Below, piece after piece: positions 21,163 to 33,024 of a DNA stretch of 64,000 nucleotides. Under the pieces are notes generated by a model, which was not told where the DNA came from, did not search any database, and was given only the letters and a program-made list of their open reading frames with translations. The translations under genes and the position numbers were made by a program. The stretch is taken from the NCBI GenBank assembly GCA_907163375.1, contig CAJQUW010005219.1, positions 62,001 through 126,000 on the forward strand, written 5' to 3'. This DNA is from Prostheceraeus crozeri. Its lineage: Eukaryota; Platyhelminthes; Polycladida; Euryleptidae. Position 1 is the first letter of the stretch, and each line of letters starts with the position of its first letter.

Positions 21163-22289
21163 TGCATCGCCTGACTCGCAAACTGGTCAACTATGTAAAT
21201 TTTTCTTTGTCTTGTTATGTTCTTAGAATATTTAGACCTATGCACTTTGCTTTTGCTGTTATATGCATCACCGTTCATTTTCAATAGTTCTAGATATATT
21301 TCATTCGCATTCATAGTCTTAACATTCAATGCATTAGATAGTACTGAACAATGTCTGTCAAATTTTTGACAATTTTCTCGGGTCCATTTATAAGGAAATA
21401 TTTTTTTGCATGAAGGCTTTGGATTTAGAATTCGCTGTTCATTGTTGAAAGCTAAATTTAATTTTATTTTTAAATGAGAATAATCAGTGTATAAAACTGG
21501 ATTGCCAGTTTCAAAACCAGTTAATATATTTAAAATAGATTCTGATATGATCAAGTTATCAATCATAGATTTCCTTACGACATTGTTCAGAATACAATGA
21601 AACGTATGTAAACTTTCCTAAACTATTGATATTTTCGAATCTTCCGTTCGCTATAATTAGATCAGTTTCATTACAAAATTTTGAGACATTCCAAAAAAAA
21701 AATTCCCATAGCCGTTGAATGTCATATCCTCTGAATTCCTTTTCGGAAATCTATACTTTTCATTATCATTCTTTGAACCAATTCGTCTATTTAAATCACC
21801 AATAATTATCATAGTTTCCGTCTTATATCTAATAATGTAATCTTTGATGTTTTCGTAAAAGTCCTTATCTTTGTACTTTGATTCCTTGTTACTTCTATAG
21901 CATATCAGCAGGTAAATGTCTGATAATTGTTCATGTTTTTGGGTTATTCTATTTATTATAATTGTTCCCTTCTCACTTGCAATTTGATCAATTTTCAATT
22001 TTTTTAATTCGTCTGTTACGTATACTGATATGCCTTTGCTAATTCGTCCTGACTTCTTTCCCGTAGTATGTTGACCTGAATAGCATTCAATTAAGGGGAA
22101 GTCACTTTCATTTTTCAAATGTGTTTCAGAAAAACAAATAATACCTGCGTTATCCATGTCCTTGATCACATCAGTATTCTTCATATTATCATCCTTTAGG
22201 CCGTTTATATTGATATAACTCATTTTCAATTCGTTTATATTGTCTGTATTTGGTTCATCGTCATCTCCATCTATCATTGCGTGAAACAT
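21147..22289 (-). pseudogene. LINE ORF2, AP-type endonuclease and linker
   Basis: The frame from ATG 22289 shows endonuclease landmarks: YININGLKDD, IICFSETHL, a Tyr/Gly-rich SGRISKGISVYV segment and IIGDLNRR. The frame breaks at about 21657. A second frame (21147-21566) begins with a DNLI segment followed by YSHLKIKLNLAF (the SDHLP-type end of the domain) and a Lys-rich linker. This is the endonuclease class of LINEs; the clade is not certain. Confidence 0.8.
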
Positions 22290-23340
22290 ACGGCCTTATT
22301 GGTGTGTGTTGTCTGTTGCTTGGCTGTAGAAAGCGTCTTGGTGTTCCATTCTTGCTACTCTGAGCCGCTCTTCATCTTGTATTATTTCTTCTCTTTCATA
22401 GTATCTTCGATTTTCTTAATGTCCTTCATTTCCATGCCTGCTAACATTATCGCATCTTCTTTCACTTTCGTATCTTGGTCTTTTGTTTTCATAGGTTCTT
22501 CTGCTGCTGTAATGGTATCTGTTTAGGTAATAAATGTTGCTGCGATATCGTTGATTGCGGTTCCATGGCGCATGATAACACTTTCGAATGTCGTGGCCTA
22601 TTTTTCCACAGTGGAAGCACTTTATTCTTCTATTATAACTCGGTTGCCAATGTTGTTGTTGCTCCTGCAGTTGCTCTTGCGGTTGCTGCTGCTGCTGCGC
22701 TTACAGAAGTTGTCATTCTTGCTGATGTCTAAATTCGGACCTTTTCTTTATCTCCTCAATGCTGCCAATGTTTTTGAATATATCTCATATCTTTCTTGAT
22801 TTCGTCTTCATCATCTTCAGTTTCACTTTCATCACTCTCATCGTTCAAATGAAATATTCTTCTTTCTTCTCCTCTCGCTTTTAATCTCAATTCTTCGATT
22901 TGATGATTCTTTGTCAATATTTCTTCTTCCTTTTGATTGATCTGTGATTCAAGAAATTTCATTTTTTCATTTCTTTGTTGTAGCTCTTGTGTTTTTGTTC
23001 GCATGTCTCTTATTTTTCCGTCTTGCTCCTTCATTTCTATTTCAAAGGAATGAAAGACTTTCAGAAGATCTTGTCTTTCAGCTTCATGTCTCTTCTTTTC
23101 CTTCACAAACTGAGTGTTGCTTGTCTGTGTGGTCTGTGTTCTGAGTTTTGTGATGATTGTACAATGTTTTCCAGTTCAGTATCCTACATCTTTGTTATAC
23201 ATACTTTGCATGTGTAGTTTCCTTTAGTAATTTTGATGTATTTGACCAGTTCGCAATTAGGAAGAAGGGCACAGTTCAAATGGAAATTGTCACAACACTT
23301 TTCACACTTTTAATATAACTCGAACTCTTTTACCGATAAT
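22290..23340 (-). pseudogene. LINE ORF1: PHD-like finger, coiled coil, CCHC knuckle
   Basis: Reading on the minus strand: a Cys/His cluster CEKCCDNFHLNC...C...CKVC (about 23190-23310) resembles a PHD finger. It is followed by a heptad-rich Glu/Lys coiled coil of over 90 residues (22820-23106), an acidic Asp/Glu stretch, a Gln-rich stretch, and a CCHC knuckle CFHCGKIGHDIRKC (about 22585-22630) with a basic tail. This is the nucleic-acid-binding ORF1 product expected upstream of ORF2. Frame breaks at about 23106-23150 and 22750. Confidence 0.7.
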
Positions 23341-23374
23341 TAGCTCCTAAATTAGCAATTCGATGGGCTACCAT

Positions 23375-23448
23375 CAGGGATGCGGAGGTTGATAGGACTC
23401 CAGTTTATAATAGGACTTCGGGACTCCGACTCCGACTCCGCATCCCTG
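23375..23448. mobile_element. 74 bp hAT-like mini-element
   Basis: It starts CAGGGATGCGGA and ends TCCGCATCCCTG, exact inverses. The flanks are GCTACCAT (23367-23374) and GCTATCAT (23449-23456), matching at seven of eight bases. An 8 bp duplication is typical of hAT elements. The interior holds a GACTCC triple repeat. Confidence 0.75.
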
Positions 23449-23456
23449 GCTATCAT

Positions 23457-23900
23457 TAATAAAAAGTCAGCTTTATTATAATAAGATTATTTTCTTTAGC
23501 GTGATCATATCACAAACTGCCACTGAAAGAGCAAAACATCGATCGTGATCAGAGCAACTGATCGCAAGGAATCAAAAGATGTAAGTGGCAACTATCCATT
23601 GAGAGAGGCCACAAAACCAGGTATTGGCTAAATGCGAATTTCTATTAGGCAAGGCCTTTCAACCGGCCCAGCCGGTCATCGTCAGGCAAGTGACTCCAGA
23701 CAACAGACTGGTCACTCACCAACAGTCGCAAAGCACAGCTCACTTGACAGGTTGCAGCATCAAAAAATTACAGCATAGAAATTGAAGACAGGCTTAAGAA
23801 GATCGAGACCGCAAACATGAAATAAATGGAAATCATACTACTACAGAGGAGGAGCTAAGTAACAAGGCATAGTAAGCAAAAGCAAGAATTGGAAAGAAAG
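23457..23900. other. No gene; flank of Penelope-like element 1
   Basis: Contains CCGGCCCAGCCGG and AT-rich stretches. It may include terminal sequence of the adjacent Penelope-like element, but no repeat partner is visible. Confidence 0.35.
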
Positions 23901-23906
23901 TCAAAG

Positions 23907-25790
23907 TTACCGAAACCAAAGATCACTGATGCGGTGCTTGGTGCGATTAGAGGAAGATAGCGTCTTCGTCCACCACGATTCTTTTATCACTCTCTTCCTC
24001 CAGTTACTCTCCTTGTCTATCACCTTCATCACTTCAAAATTTATTGAATGCGAGTAGCCGTGAGCGTGTTGAGCCACTTCAGAGCGCATGATGTCAATGT
24101 CTCAAACAGCCTTCATATGCTCTCGCCTTCGTTCATCCAATGTTCGTGAGGATTCTCCAATATAGCTCCAGCTACATCCCTCTGAGCCACAAGGCAGTTG
24201 GTAGATGATCCCCAACTCGGTGGCAGGCACGGGTCGCTTCTTAACCAGCTGCTGTCGAAGAGTAGAGGTAGGCTTCATTCCCACGTGAATGTCAATGTTG
24301 CGAAGGACACTCCTTATCCTCTCAGAGACTCCAGGAATGTAGGGAATCAAGCCACAAAATTCATTCTTTGCCATGTCGCTGTCATTGATTGGTTGATAGG
24401 AAGGAGTCCACCACTTCTCACATTCGGCTACGGAATATCCATTGGCTCGCAAAGTCTCGAACACTTTCCTTTCTTCACCAAGAATGTTGGTATCAGAGCA
24501 GATTGCACCAATTCAACTTGATAGACATCGAGCCAGCCCCTTGAAAACACAAATTGGGTGATCCGATTCTCGCTGAATGTAGCGGTTAGTGTGGGTTGGC
24601 TTACGATATACGGAAAAAGCCAGACGATCAGAACTTCGCTCGATGCTCACATCCATGAATGGCAAGATTCAGTTCTCCTCCAACTCCATTGTAAAAATGA
24701 TCTTGGAATGAAGCGAATTCAAGAAATCCAGAAATTTCACCAGATCATCCATGGATTCCTTCCAATGAGCCAATATATCGTCCACATATCGAAGCCAAAA
24801 TGACGGGAAAATAAAGCCAGCTGACAAGGCTCTCTCTTTGGCCATCCGCTCCAAGCTCACCATGAACACGTGTGCGGCAATAGGCCCAAAACTGTTTCCC
24901 ATTGCGACACCATCCGTTTGAATATAAATTCCATCGTAATGATTGAAGTAACAGAAAGTTAGCACTAAGCGGCATAACTTGAGAATCTCACTGACCGTGA
25001 CTACACGAGCTCCCTGCAGGTCACCATCTGTTAACAAGACTCTGAAAACCTCAAGAGTCTCATTCACTGGGACGTTGGTGAAAAGTGACTCAATGTCAAA
25101 AGACACCTACACACCGTCGTTGGAATTGTAGTTTTGCAATTTTTTCACCAGCTCATGCGAGTTTGTGATATCAGACTCGTGACCTCTCATGTAAGGAGTC
25201 AAAACTTTGGCCAAAAGTCTTGAGATTGGAGCCCATAGACTACCAAACATGCTCACTATAGGACGTAGAGGTACTCCATCCTTGTGCAGCTTCGGAAGTC
25301 CATATATATCGGACACTTGATAGTGAGTGGGACATAGATAGAGAAGATCCCCTCTAGACATTCTTCCATCACTGACAGCAGCCGAGAGCTCACGATGGAG
25401 CGATTTGCGAAAGCCATTACTTGGGTCGGACTTACACTTCTGGTAAGGACCAGGAGCTTCTCAATGTAAATCTCTTTATCCATCACAACAGTAGAGTTAC
25501 CTTTGTCGGCCGGGAGAATGATGATCTTCTCATTCTTGCGAAGACGACTCAACGCGTCACGCTCCTCTGAAGAGATTTTGACTTCGGAACCCGAGCTTTC
25601 TTCAATATAGAAGAAACTTGCATACGTATAACTGATTTCTCCTCATCACACTTGCCATGGATCGCAGCTTCAACAGAGGCAATCATCTCTGTTTGTGGAA
25701 TTGACTTTGTGTAAATGGCTTCACATTACTACGCAGATTCAAGAAACGACTCCCTGTGAATCATAAAATCATGCAGCTGGAAATTGAATT
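23907..25790 (-). pseudogene. Penelope-like element 1: RT and GIY-YIG endonuclease
   Basis: Minus-strand order: a helical N-terminus (EMIASVEAAIHGK), LRKNEKIIILPADKGNSTV, YGLPKLHKDGVPLRPIVS, SFDIESLFTNVPV, GVAMGNSFGPIAAHVFM, and RYVDDILAHW with both Asp present. These are the Penelope-type RT motifs. The C-terminal domain reads GIIYQLPC and SYIGESSRTLDERRREH, the GIY-YIG nuclease, with an HxxxxH-like end. Frame changes at about 25552, 25256, 25106, 24669 and 24110. The RT palm itself is uninterrupted. Confidence 0.9.
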
Positions 25791-25844
25791 AAAAACATGA
25801 CATCTCAGCCAAGAAGCTCAACATTTCCTTGAAAACTTGCAGAG

Positions 25845-26085
25845 CTTGCATTATAATGCAGTTCCATAATCAGCTTAACTTTCCCTTAATTAAGACGCTT
25901 GTTAGCAAATATTCATTCCTTTTGATATCCAACTTGTTTCCTGCTACTTATGAAGTTGCTTCATCTCGGTAGCATATATATATTTGAAAAAAAGAGCTCT
26001 TAAAAACTGCTCAAATAAGTTTTTGGACAACCGGAACTTTATCTCCGTAAAAAACTGAATCATTTCATAAAAAATTTCAGATGCT
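25845..26085 (-). repeat. Dispersed repeat, copy B
   Basis: Inverted relative of 14540-14815: it shares the inverse of ATTATTTGAGCAGTTTTTA, of AACAAGTTGGAATGAA and of TTAAGCTGATTA in the same order. Borders are approximate. Confidence 0.75.
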
Positions 26086-26339
26086 TTTTTTGAGTCGACA
26101 TTCTACCTACTATATTCTTATTCTATGCAGGAAGCCAATTTTTGAAGGGGGAAACTCAGTAGTTTGTTCACATATTTCCTAGTATAGTTCGATGCAAAGC
26201 ATGTTCGAGGTATGTTTCTTATGATGAACAGGCGTAGGCAAATGTGCAAAGAAAGTAGTTTCTGCAAAATTCTCCAAAACTACTCGAAAGATTTTGAAAA
26301 TATGTCACAGGAAAGGTAAGTTAGCCACTACCAAACAAC

Positions 26340-27897
26340 ATGCAAAGTTTTAATTTCAGTATACTTTTTCGACTTTGGCCATTTGTTTTGCCCTTCTTGA
26401 ATTTTACTTGAAAAGTTGCGCATTTGAATGGTGTCTGAATGAAGACTTCTTCCCCTCGCAATTCTCGAGAAGATCTTGGGCAGCTCATCTCTCCACCTTT
26501 GTTTTTGTCTTCCTCGTTTTCTTTCCGCCGTCCCTGGGTGTCCATTCCATTACGCGTACAGTCCATTGATTGTCGGTTCTCCTTGAGAGATGACCGGCCC
26601 AACTCCACTTTAAATTTCCTTCTGTTTGTATTACATCCTTCACGTCTGTCCATCTTCTTATCTCCTCGTTTCTGATCTTGTCCCTTCTCGTTACTCCCCA
26701 CATTCTCTCCATTCCTCATTGTGTAACTTGTAGTCCCTCCTCTTGGTTTGTTGTTAATTACCATGTTTGTGCTCCGTATAGCATTACAGGAAGAGCACAC
26801 ATATTGGATAATGGCAGTCGGTGTACCGATTTCATCTGTCTCGAGGTCAGATAGTTGCAAAATTGCCAAAATGCTTTCCACGCGTTCTGTATGCGCTTGT
26901 CAGTTTCTTTGTTCTGTCGGTCTTTGAAAGCGACGATCTGTCCGAGGTATTCAGCAACATATTCAATTTCTTCCTGCTCAGTTCTGATTGGAGTTTGGGC
27001 TACATTCGTCATTCTATTTGTTCTATCGATGTTGATCTTGAGTCCAAATTTCTTGTCTCTCAGTAAATGGTTGGTGAACCATTTCTTGCAACTCAATCGG
27101 GCTTGAGCTAAGCAACACTAAGTCATCTGCAAATCTCAACGCACCAAGATGCTCACCATCAATTCGTATACTAGCCTTGTCGGGGAAATTACATCGAAAA
27201 AAGACTTCCTCTAGGCCTGCCGAAAACATTTTTCGTGGTAGTGGATCACCCTGTTTTCCTTCTTTGCGAACATGAAATGTCTCCACTTAGTTTTCTAGCA
27301 CTACTCTTGCCGTTGCTCCTTGGTAATGAAGTTTGAGAATATTGTGTTTCTTCACTTGGATGCCCTACTCTTTCAATAATCATACTAAACAATTCTTGGT
27401 GGTTAACGGAGTCGAACGCCTCTTCGTAGTCGATGAATAAAAGAATGGCAGTTGTATTCCTGGCTTTTCAAAATTACTTGGCTAATCACAGGTATGTGGT
27501 CGATCGTTGATGATCTTTTCCGAAAGCCTGCTTGGTCTCATGATTGGTGGTGATCGAGTGTTTTTCTAATCGTCTTTAATCCTTATAAATTTTTTACACG
27601 TACAGCGAATTAGGCTTATTGAGCGATGGTTTCCTATGTATATTTTATCTCCGCAATTCTTCTCGCTTTCTAATTAAGTTAATGGTTTCCTTTGTCATTT
27701 TACTTTTTCTATAAGTCTTCGGAATTTTTCTTTCATGTTATCGATCACTTCCTTGATCATTGTGTTCGTCTCTTCAATACCTTCATCGACAGAGCCCTCA
27801 TTAATAAACGGTTGGAGTGTTTCGAATCGGTCATGCAATGCCAACTGGTATTCGTCTTTCACCAGCATCAACTTTTCGGCAGGCAGACGAAATTTTC
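26340..27897 (-). pseudogene. RTE-type LINE reverse transcriptase and C-terminus
   Basis: On the minus strand: a helical linker (RKFRLPAEKLMLVKDEY), a degenerate FIDYEEAFDSV palm strand at about 27410-27440, RKEGKQGDPL (about 27260), ALRFADDLVLLSS with both Asp (about 27120-27150), KFGLKINIDRTN, and EYLGQIV. The C-terminus has RRDKIRNEEIRRWT, KWSWAGHLSRRTDNQWT and RVMEWTPRDGG, typical of RTE. Several frame shifts (27690-27300, 26800-26700). Confidence 0.85.
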
Positions 27898-28660
27898 TCA
27901 ATCTTTTGATTTTTTCTTTTTTTCTCGTTCACGTAGATGTCCTCTTACCATGCGATGATCAGTGTCAAAGTCGAACCGGCTGACAACCTCGACATTTGCA
28001 AAGTGAGCTTCGTCTTTGAATAAGATAAAGTCAATTTTGTTCTTAGTGTCGCCGTTTGGGGATTCCCATGTGCATATCTTATTACGTCTTTTCTTGGTGT
28101 TCATAATTTTCAGACCGTGTCCTGCCGAAAATTCGATGAGATACTTAACCCTTTTGTCTCGTTCGCCTATCCCAACCAGATCCATGACGTCTTCTTCTCC
28201 TATTCTCTGCTGTCCAGCCTTTGCATTAGCGTCACCGATCAGTAATGGTTTACCTTCCGCCATTCAAAACTTCCTCAATATTGTCATAGAATTCCACTAG
28301 TGTCTCTTCGGTGCTCACTGACGTGGATACTTGAACCTGTATAATTTTGAAGGTCGCTGATTTGCTAACTTTCAGAAAAAGCACAGAGATACGATTAGAT
28401 TTGCCGTAGAAGTCGGTGACGTTGGCTTTCCATTCTTTACTGATACAAGAACACGCATCATATGAACTCCCGATACCTTTCCAATAAGCACCTTTCCTTT
28501 CTGCAGCACCTCTTCACCGTTTCTCCTCATTTCGCACGTGCCAAAGATGTCTACTTTGAATTTGGAAAGGTCTCTTTCCAATACCGTATCTCTCCTTGTT
28601 GTCTTTCTTTTAATGTTTTTACGTTAAGCGTCGCAATTTTGAGTTGGGTAGTTGACTTTC
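27898..28660 (-). pseudogene. RTE-type LINE endonuclease domain
   Basis: Endonuclease landmarks: IATLNVKTL at the start, KVDIFGTCEMRRNGE, LLIGDANAKAGQQ, LKIMNTKKRRNKICTWESPNG, KIDFILF, and DFDTDHRMVRGHL with the terminal catalytic Asp-His. This is the apurinic-type endonuclease of RTE elements, sometimes misannotated as a craniofacial-development-like protein. It is broken at about 28370-28260. Confidence 0.85.
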
Positions 28661-28696
28661 TACGAGTAGCATCCGTTTTGAGGACCTCCGAGGACT

Positions 28697-28767
28697 CAGA
28701 AGATAATAACAGGAGCTAGTGAGGAGCTAGTGCTAATAAACTCAGTAGCTCCTGTTACTATCTTCTG
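28697..28767. repeat. Short imperfect hairpin at the 5' side of the RTE element
   Basis: CAGAAGATAATAACAGGAGC at 28697 is nearly inverted at 28748-28767, with direct GAGGAGCTAGTG units in the loop. Confidence 0.75.
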
Positions 28768-29310
28768 TCAGTGTTTATCATTTTATGTTGTTGCAGTTCA
28801 CTTCGGAGAACAAGCGTGGCCGTGAACCAGCAATGTGTTTTGGATTTTCAAATTTATAATGAAGACGGCGCCAACAAAGAATTTAGGAAAATTTCATTTG
28901 TTGCCAACCTATCGGTCGCAGTCGGTGAGGTAATGAATTGCCCATTGTGGCCTTGGCGGATACGGCCTTCATTTTCGCTGTGATCCATATTGATTACGGG
29001 GTTAGGGTCGCAATCCTCAACGGTGACCCAGCCAATTGCTTGTTGAATGACTTGCAAATCAGATTTTGCATTCTCTTAGCCTGGCTACCACCCAATGCAA
29101 AGATGAGGCCAGTCCGCCCAACGTCTGGTTAGACCGGCAGGTACTCGGTCGCCCCTGCAGCCAATTCATTACTCAACAGGGGGAACCATGAGAAGGTATG
29201 GCTACAGACACAATATGGAAGGAGAGATCTCTTGCAAGTGAACTGTGTACCGCAACAAATCACTTCCCCTGGTTAGAAGAGGCTGTTGTTCCGCCTAACT
29301 CCCCCTATAT

Positions 29311-29370
29311 ACCTTCTTGAATTTTTCTTCAAAAGTTGTGAATTTGAATGGTATCTGAATGACTGTTCTA
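29311..29370 (-). repeat. Second copy of the RTE 3' end
   Basis: CCTTCTTGAATTTT, then AAAAGTTG, GAATTTGAATGG and TCTGAATGA, match 26392-26450 with about 85 percent identity by eye. The flanking 28860-29310 stretch may belong to the same fragment or to the 5' region of the first copy; this is not resolved. Confidence 0.6.
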
Positions 29371-29375
29371 TCGAA

Positions 29376-31997
29376 GGCAATCCTTCTTTAGCTAGATGAA
29401 AAAGCTAGCTGAAAAGCTAGATGCTAGCATTTAAATATCAACATCATATCTACCCATTTATCTGAACATCTTGTGTATGAAACAGGTCACCAAAACCAGT
29501 TCTCAGATTCCATAAAAAAGGTTGGAACCCTTTTGCATGTCAAAAAAGGTTCTGAATAACTTACTGATTTCCTGCTTCCAGAAAATGCATAAACACAGCT
29601 GCCATTCACTTGATGAGTACTTTCTATAACTATCTTCACTTTCTTGTGTATAGCGTCATAAATGCTTGAGACGTTCTTTCTTGGTAGTTTGCAACCTGGT
29701 GGAAGGAAATTCTGCTGGATATAATAATACATGAACGAGCGTGGATTACGTTTTTAAGACACAGACCTTGTGGTCCATCCAATATTCTGACTTCTTGCGA
29801 AGGTCTTGTTGTAGGACAATTTTCAGAGCAACAAATTCGAGTACGCCGTTCTTCCACGAAATTAGACATAAGTATCCAAGACGTCCAAGGAGCCCAGTTT
29901 GAAGTAATAGAATACGAGAGGCACTTCTTAGCGTAAGAGTATTTTCCAAATGCTTCGAAATGTAATGACTTTAAACATACCTGGAATGATGAAATTTTGC
30001 AATGAATATAAAGTCACAAATTTACATGATTTTTAAGGCTTTCCCTGCATGGAAGTGCTTTATTAAAACTGAGTTTCAGGAGATCTATGGTTTCTCTGTC
30101 TTAAGTCCTTGTCCACACATGATGTGGCCAGGTTATGAGAGGTATTAAACTTCAGACTATCATCATCTTGTGGAATGTCTAAATTGATGGTGAAGTATTC
30201 AAAAATAAATAAATCATCCTGAATCCCTGTGATAGCATATTAATGCATAATTGTAGACAATGCGACAGTCCTATAGGACCTATCCTTGGTCAACATTCAT
30301 CAGAACCGATGAACGTGTTCGATAAATACCTGTCCGTGACATATTCGTGAGAACTATTTTTTTATCAACTGTCGAAACTATCTACAGTTCGATAGTGATC
30401 CTATCACACACATTGCATGCAACAGCTTCAGAAGCAGTAGACACTTCAATTTATTAGATTGAGCGACCGAATTACTTAAATTGCCGATCCGCTCAAGCAG
30501 CAGCTGTGCAAAAATAGAAGCAAGCACTGTAGATAACGAATTTCAAATTTTCAAGAATAGGCAAAATAATCAACGTGGGCACTCTGTTCTATTGAAACAA
30601 GAAACCAGCCAAATAGCAATCCACGCTCAGCAGAGGTGGATTGCTGGGGTGCAAGCATGTCTGTCTCATTGAGTTTATGAATTCATTTATAATTCTCAGT
30701 GTGACTCATTTATGAACGGTATGAACTTATTTATGAATCTAGAACAATGGACGATGTGTTATTACTGTTCCTATGCCTAGACTGCATGCCAGAAAATTCC
30801 AGTAGTTTTAAGTAGACAGACTGATGATTTTCCTTTCTAAATGATCTTTGATCTACAATTCCCTTCAAGTCAAGGAAATGACCCCACGAATTAGCCTCAT
30901 CATGTTATAAGTGACTAGCCCTCTGAAACAGAATATCTTTTGTGAAACATTGATGAACCGAAAAATGTCCAAGAACATCACATTTCAATCAATTTACATC
31001 AAATCGTTCTCAAAATTGTAAATGCGATCTTCACAATTTTGAATGCACGTTATTCGTTGATTGCCGTCGTCTTTCAAATTTTTGAATACATGTAGTTCCT
31101 TTTTTGGAATGCATCGTTCCAAAAAAGCCGATTTCTGCACTTCTTTTTGGGTCACCAAAATTTCGGAGTTAATCTCTGATTAATTCATCTTTAATAAAAA
31201 AATTTTAGACTGACTTTGATAAGCTGACAACAACGATTCGACTGTGTATAAATGAATTACAGAATTAAACAATTGAAGATAAGTCACCATAATCATCTCA
31301 CGAATTTCCTAAACCGCACATTTTAGTATTTAGCTTCTGTAGGTGAAGAAACAACCAATTCGGTGACTTTCATCGAGATAATGAGGCTAAAAGCAATACG
31401 ATTCTGAAAAATTTCAATAATAGGTGATCAGATGCAGAACTAAAAAGTACAAAATGATAAAAATCCTATTTCAAATTTGAATTTCAAATTTCAAAAATGC
31501 ACACTTAATAAACAGAAGATATCAAATTCAAAGAATTTGATCTCTATATTGCTAGGAAGAATCATTTATGTAATCTCAACTTATTTCATCAAGAGTTGAT
31601 ACTGCAATGTACATTAGAAGTGAATATTTGCTGAAATCAGCCAAAATACCAAAGCTATTTTACACCTAATCTTACACCAAAGTTATTTTGCCAAATTTAC
31701 AATGCTTCTGTCAAAAGCTGCCTAATCCGTAGACCGTAAGCTATTAGAAATCTAGTGGTCATAGCTTGCTTGGTTTAAAAGATATTCAAAACATTCGCCA
31801 GGGATGGAGGCGAAAAAGGCCCCAACAATGGGGCGAGGTTGAATTAAATATCATGCTAAGTTCCGTGGGAGTACGTGCATTTGCATATCAGAAAATATAA
31901 ATGGTTTATGATCATGGTTTATGCTCCAAGCACATTAGGCACGGAGCCTTCATGCCAATCTCAATTAATAAAGGACCTGACAGAATATGCATAATAC
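29376..31997. other. No recognised gene
   Basis: Overlapping minus frames at 29487-29949 have no family I know. The rest is AT-rich single-copy-looking sequence with a small hairpin (TTTTTTGGAA / TTCCAAAAAA) near 31095-31125. Confidence 0.4.
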
Positions 31998-32125
31998 CTG
32001 CTCGTTGAATTTCATGACCGTCCGATCTTCAGTTGGGAAAATCATGTAATCATTGTATAAGGTTATACTTGCATCTGACTCAGATTTTCCGTGTATTGCA
32101 AATGCACTGACAAGATCAGGAACAT
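31998..32125 (-). CDS. Exon-like segment, small domain family (member 2)
   Basis: A 128 nt segment: acceptor TTTATTCATTTCAG, 2 nt then 42 codons, then CAG|GTATTA donor. It reads VPDLVSAFAIHGKSESDAS, then LYNDYMIF and DRTVMKFNE. HGKSESDA and the later spacing resemble member 3 (SGKSDAIS, DDYIVV), and the entry phase is the same as in members 1 and 3. The domain is unknown. It lies 356 bases outside the left end of the transposon at 32481. Confidence 0.45.
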
Positions 32126-33024
32126 CTGAAATGAATAAAAATCAAAATACCTTTTGGAAAAACAGCTGTTTCATATTTGCTACAAAGTCTGATCATAACA
32201 TAATTTTCCATTTATTAATGTTCGTTTATTCCATGTGTGCAGATTCAAGTGCCTATATAATATTACTTAATATGCAGTATACCGGTATAAAGCATAGTTT
32301 GCTGATGTATGAAGAGCTAGAATGCAAATCGCGATATGCACCTTACTGTTCATTTTGAGAGAGCCAAGATTTTCTGCTGTGAAAATGTCAAGATATTAAG
32401 TCACTTCTCTAGTGATTATTAGTTTGTAGATAAAGATAAAAAGTTTTGATAGACGCGTATTGTAATTAAATTACAATACCTTCGTGTCAAAGTGACCTAA
32501 GCGACAAAATCTGAATGTTACAGGAGACGAAAAAAACTTTCTAAACTTCAATTATCGAATGAAAGCGTTCATTTTACTGAACAGTTTTGACCTTTATGTT
32601 CATACTTCTTAATCGATTGCATCTGTATTGACAATATGACCTTTGACATGAACTATTATGGATTTAGGTTGATTTGACACGATTTTCTTTCGTATGATGG
32701 CGGTTAGGTCAAAATGACATTGTTTGGAACATCAATATTTATCAAAAATCTGAACAATATATTGGTAATTACAGTATCTAAGACACAATGAAGCTCATAA
32801 TGTTGCAGCTGTCACTGAATAAAGTCATAGTGTTCATCTTTTTCTGAGGTCGACCTCAAATTTTCATAATATGGGTGGTATGTAGCAGGGATGTAGGGTC
32901 ACAAACTGAGATCGGATTTCTTCTCCGAAATGACGAGATGCTTTGAGTAGCACTGAAAAAAGAATTATTATTTGAGCCATCACGTGCATGCATTTATGAA
33001 AATATTTGAAACCTACTTCTTCTA

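Larger units (their letters stand above)
26340..28720 (-). mobile_element. RTE-type LINE
   Basis: The element lies on the minus strand. Its gene runs from about 28650 (IATLNVKTLKE) to about 26350. The 3' tail near 26390 recurs at 29311-29370, which supports its border. No target duplication was resolved. Confidence 0.8.

Noticed and set aside
29487-29949. Overlapping minus frames as a C-type lectin or zinc-finger gene
   Set aside because: Some Cys and Trp residues are present, but spacing fits neither family and three frames are open over the same bases.
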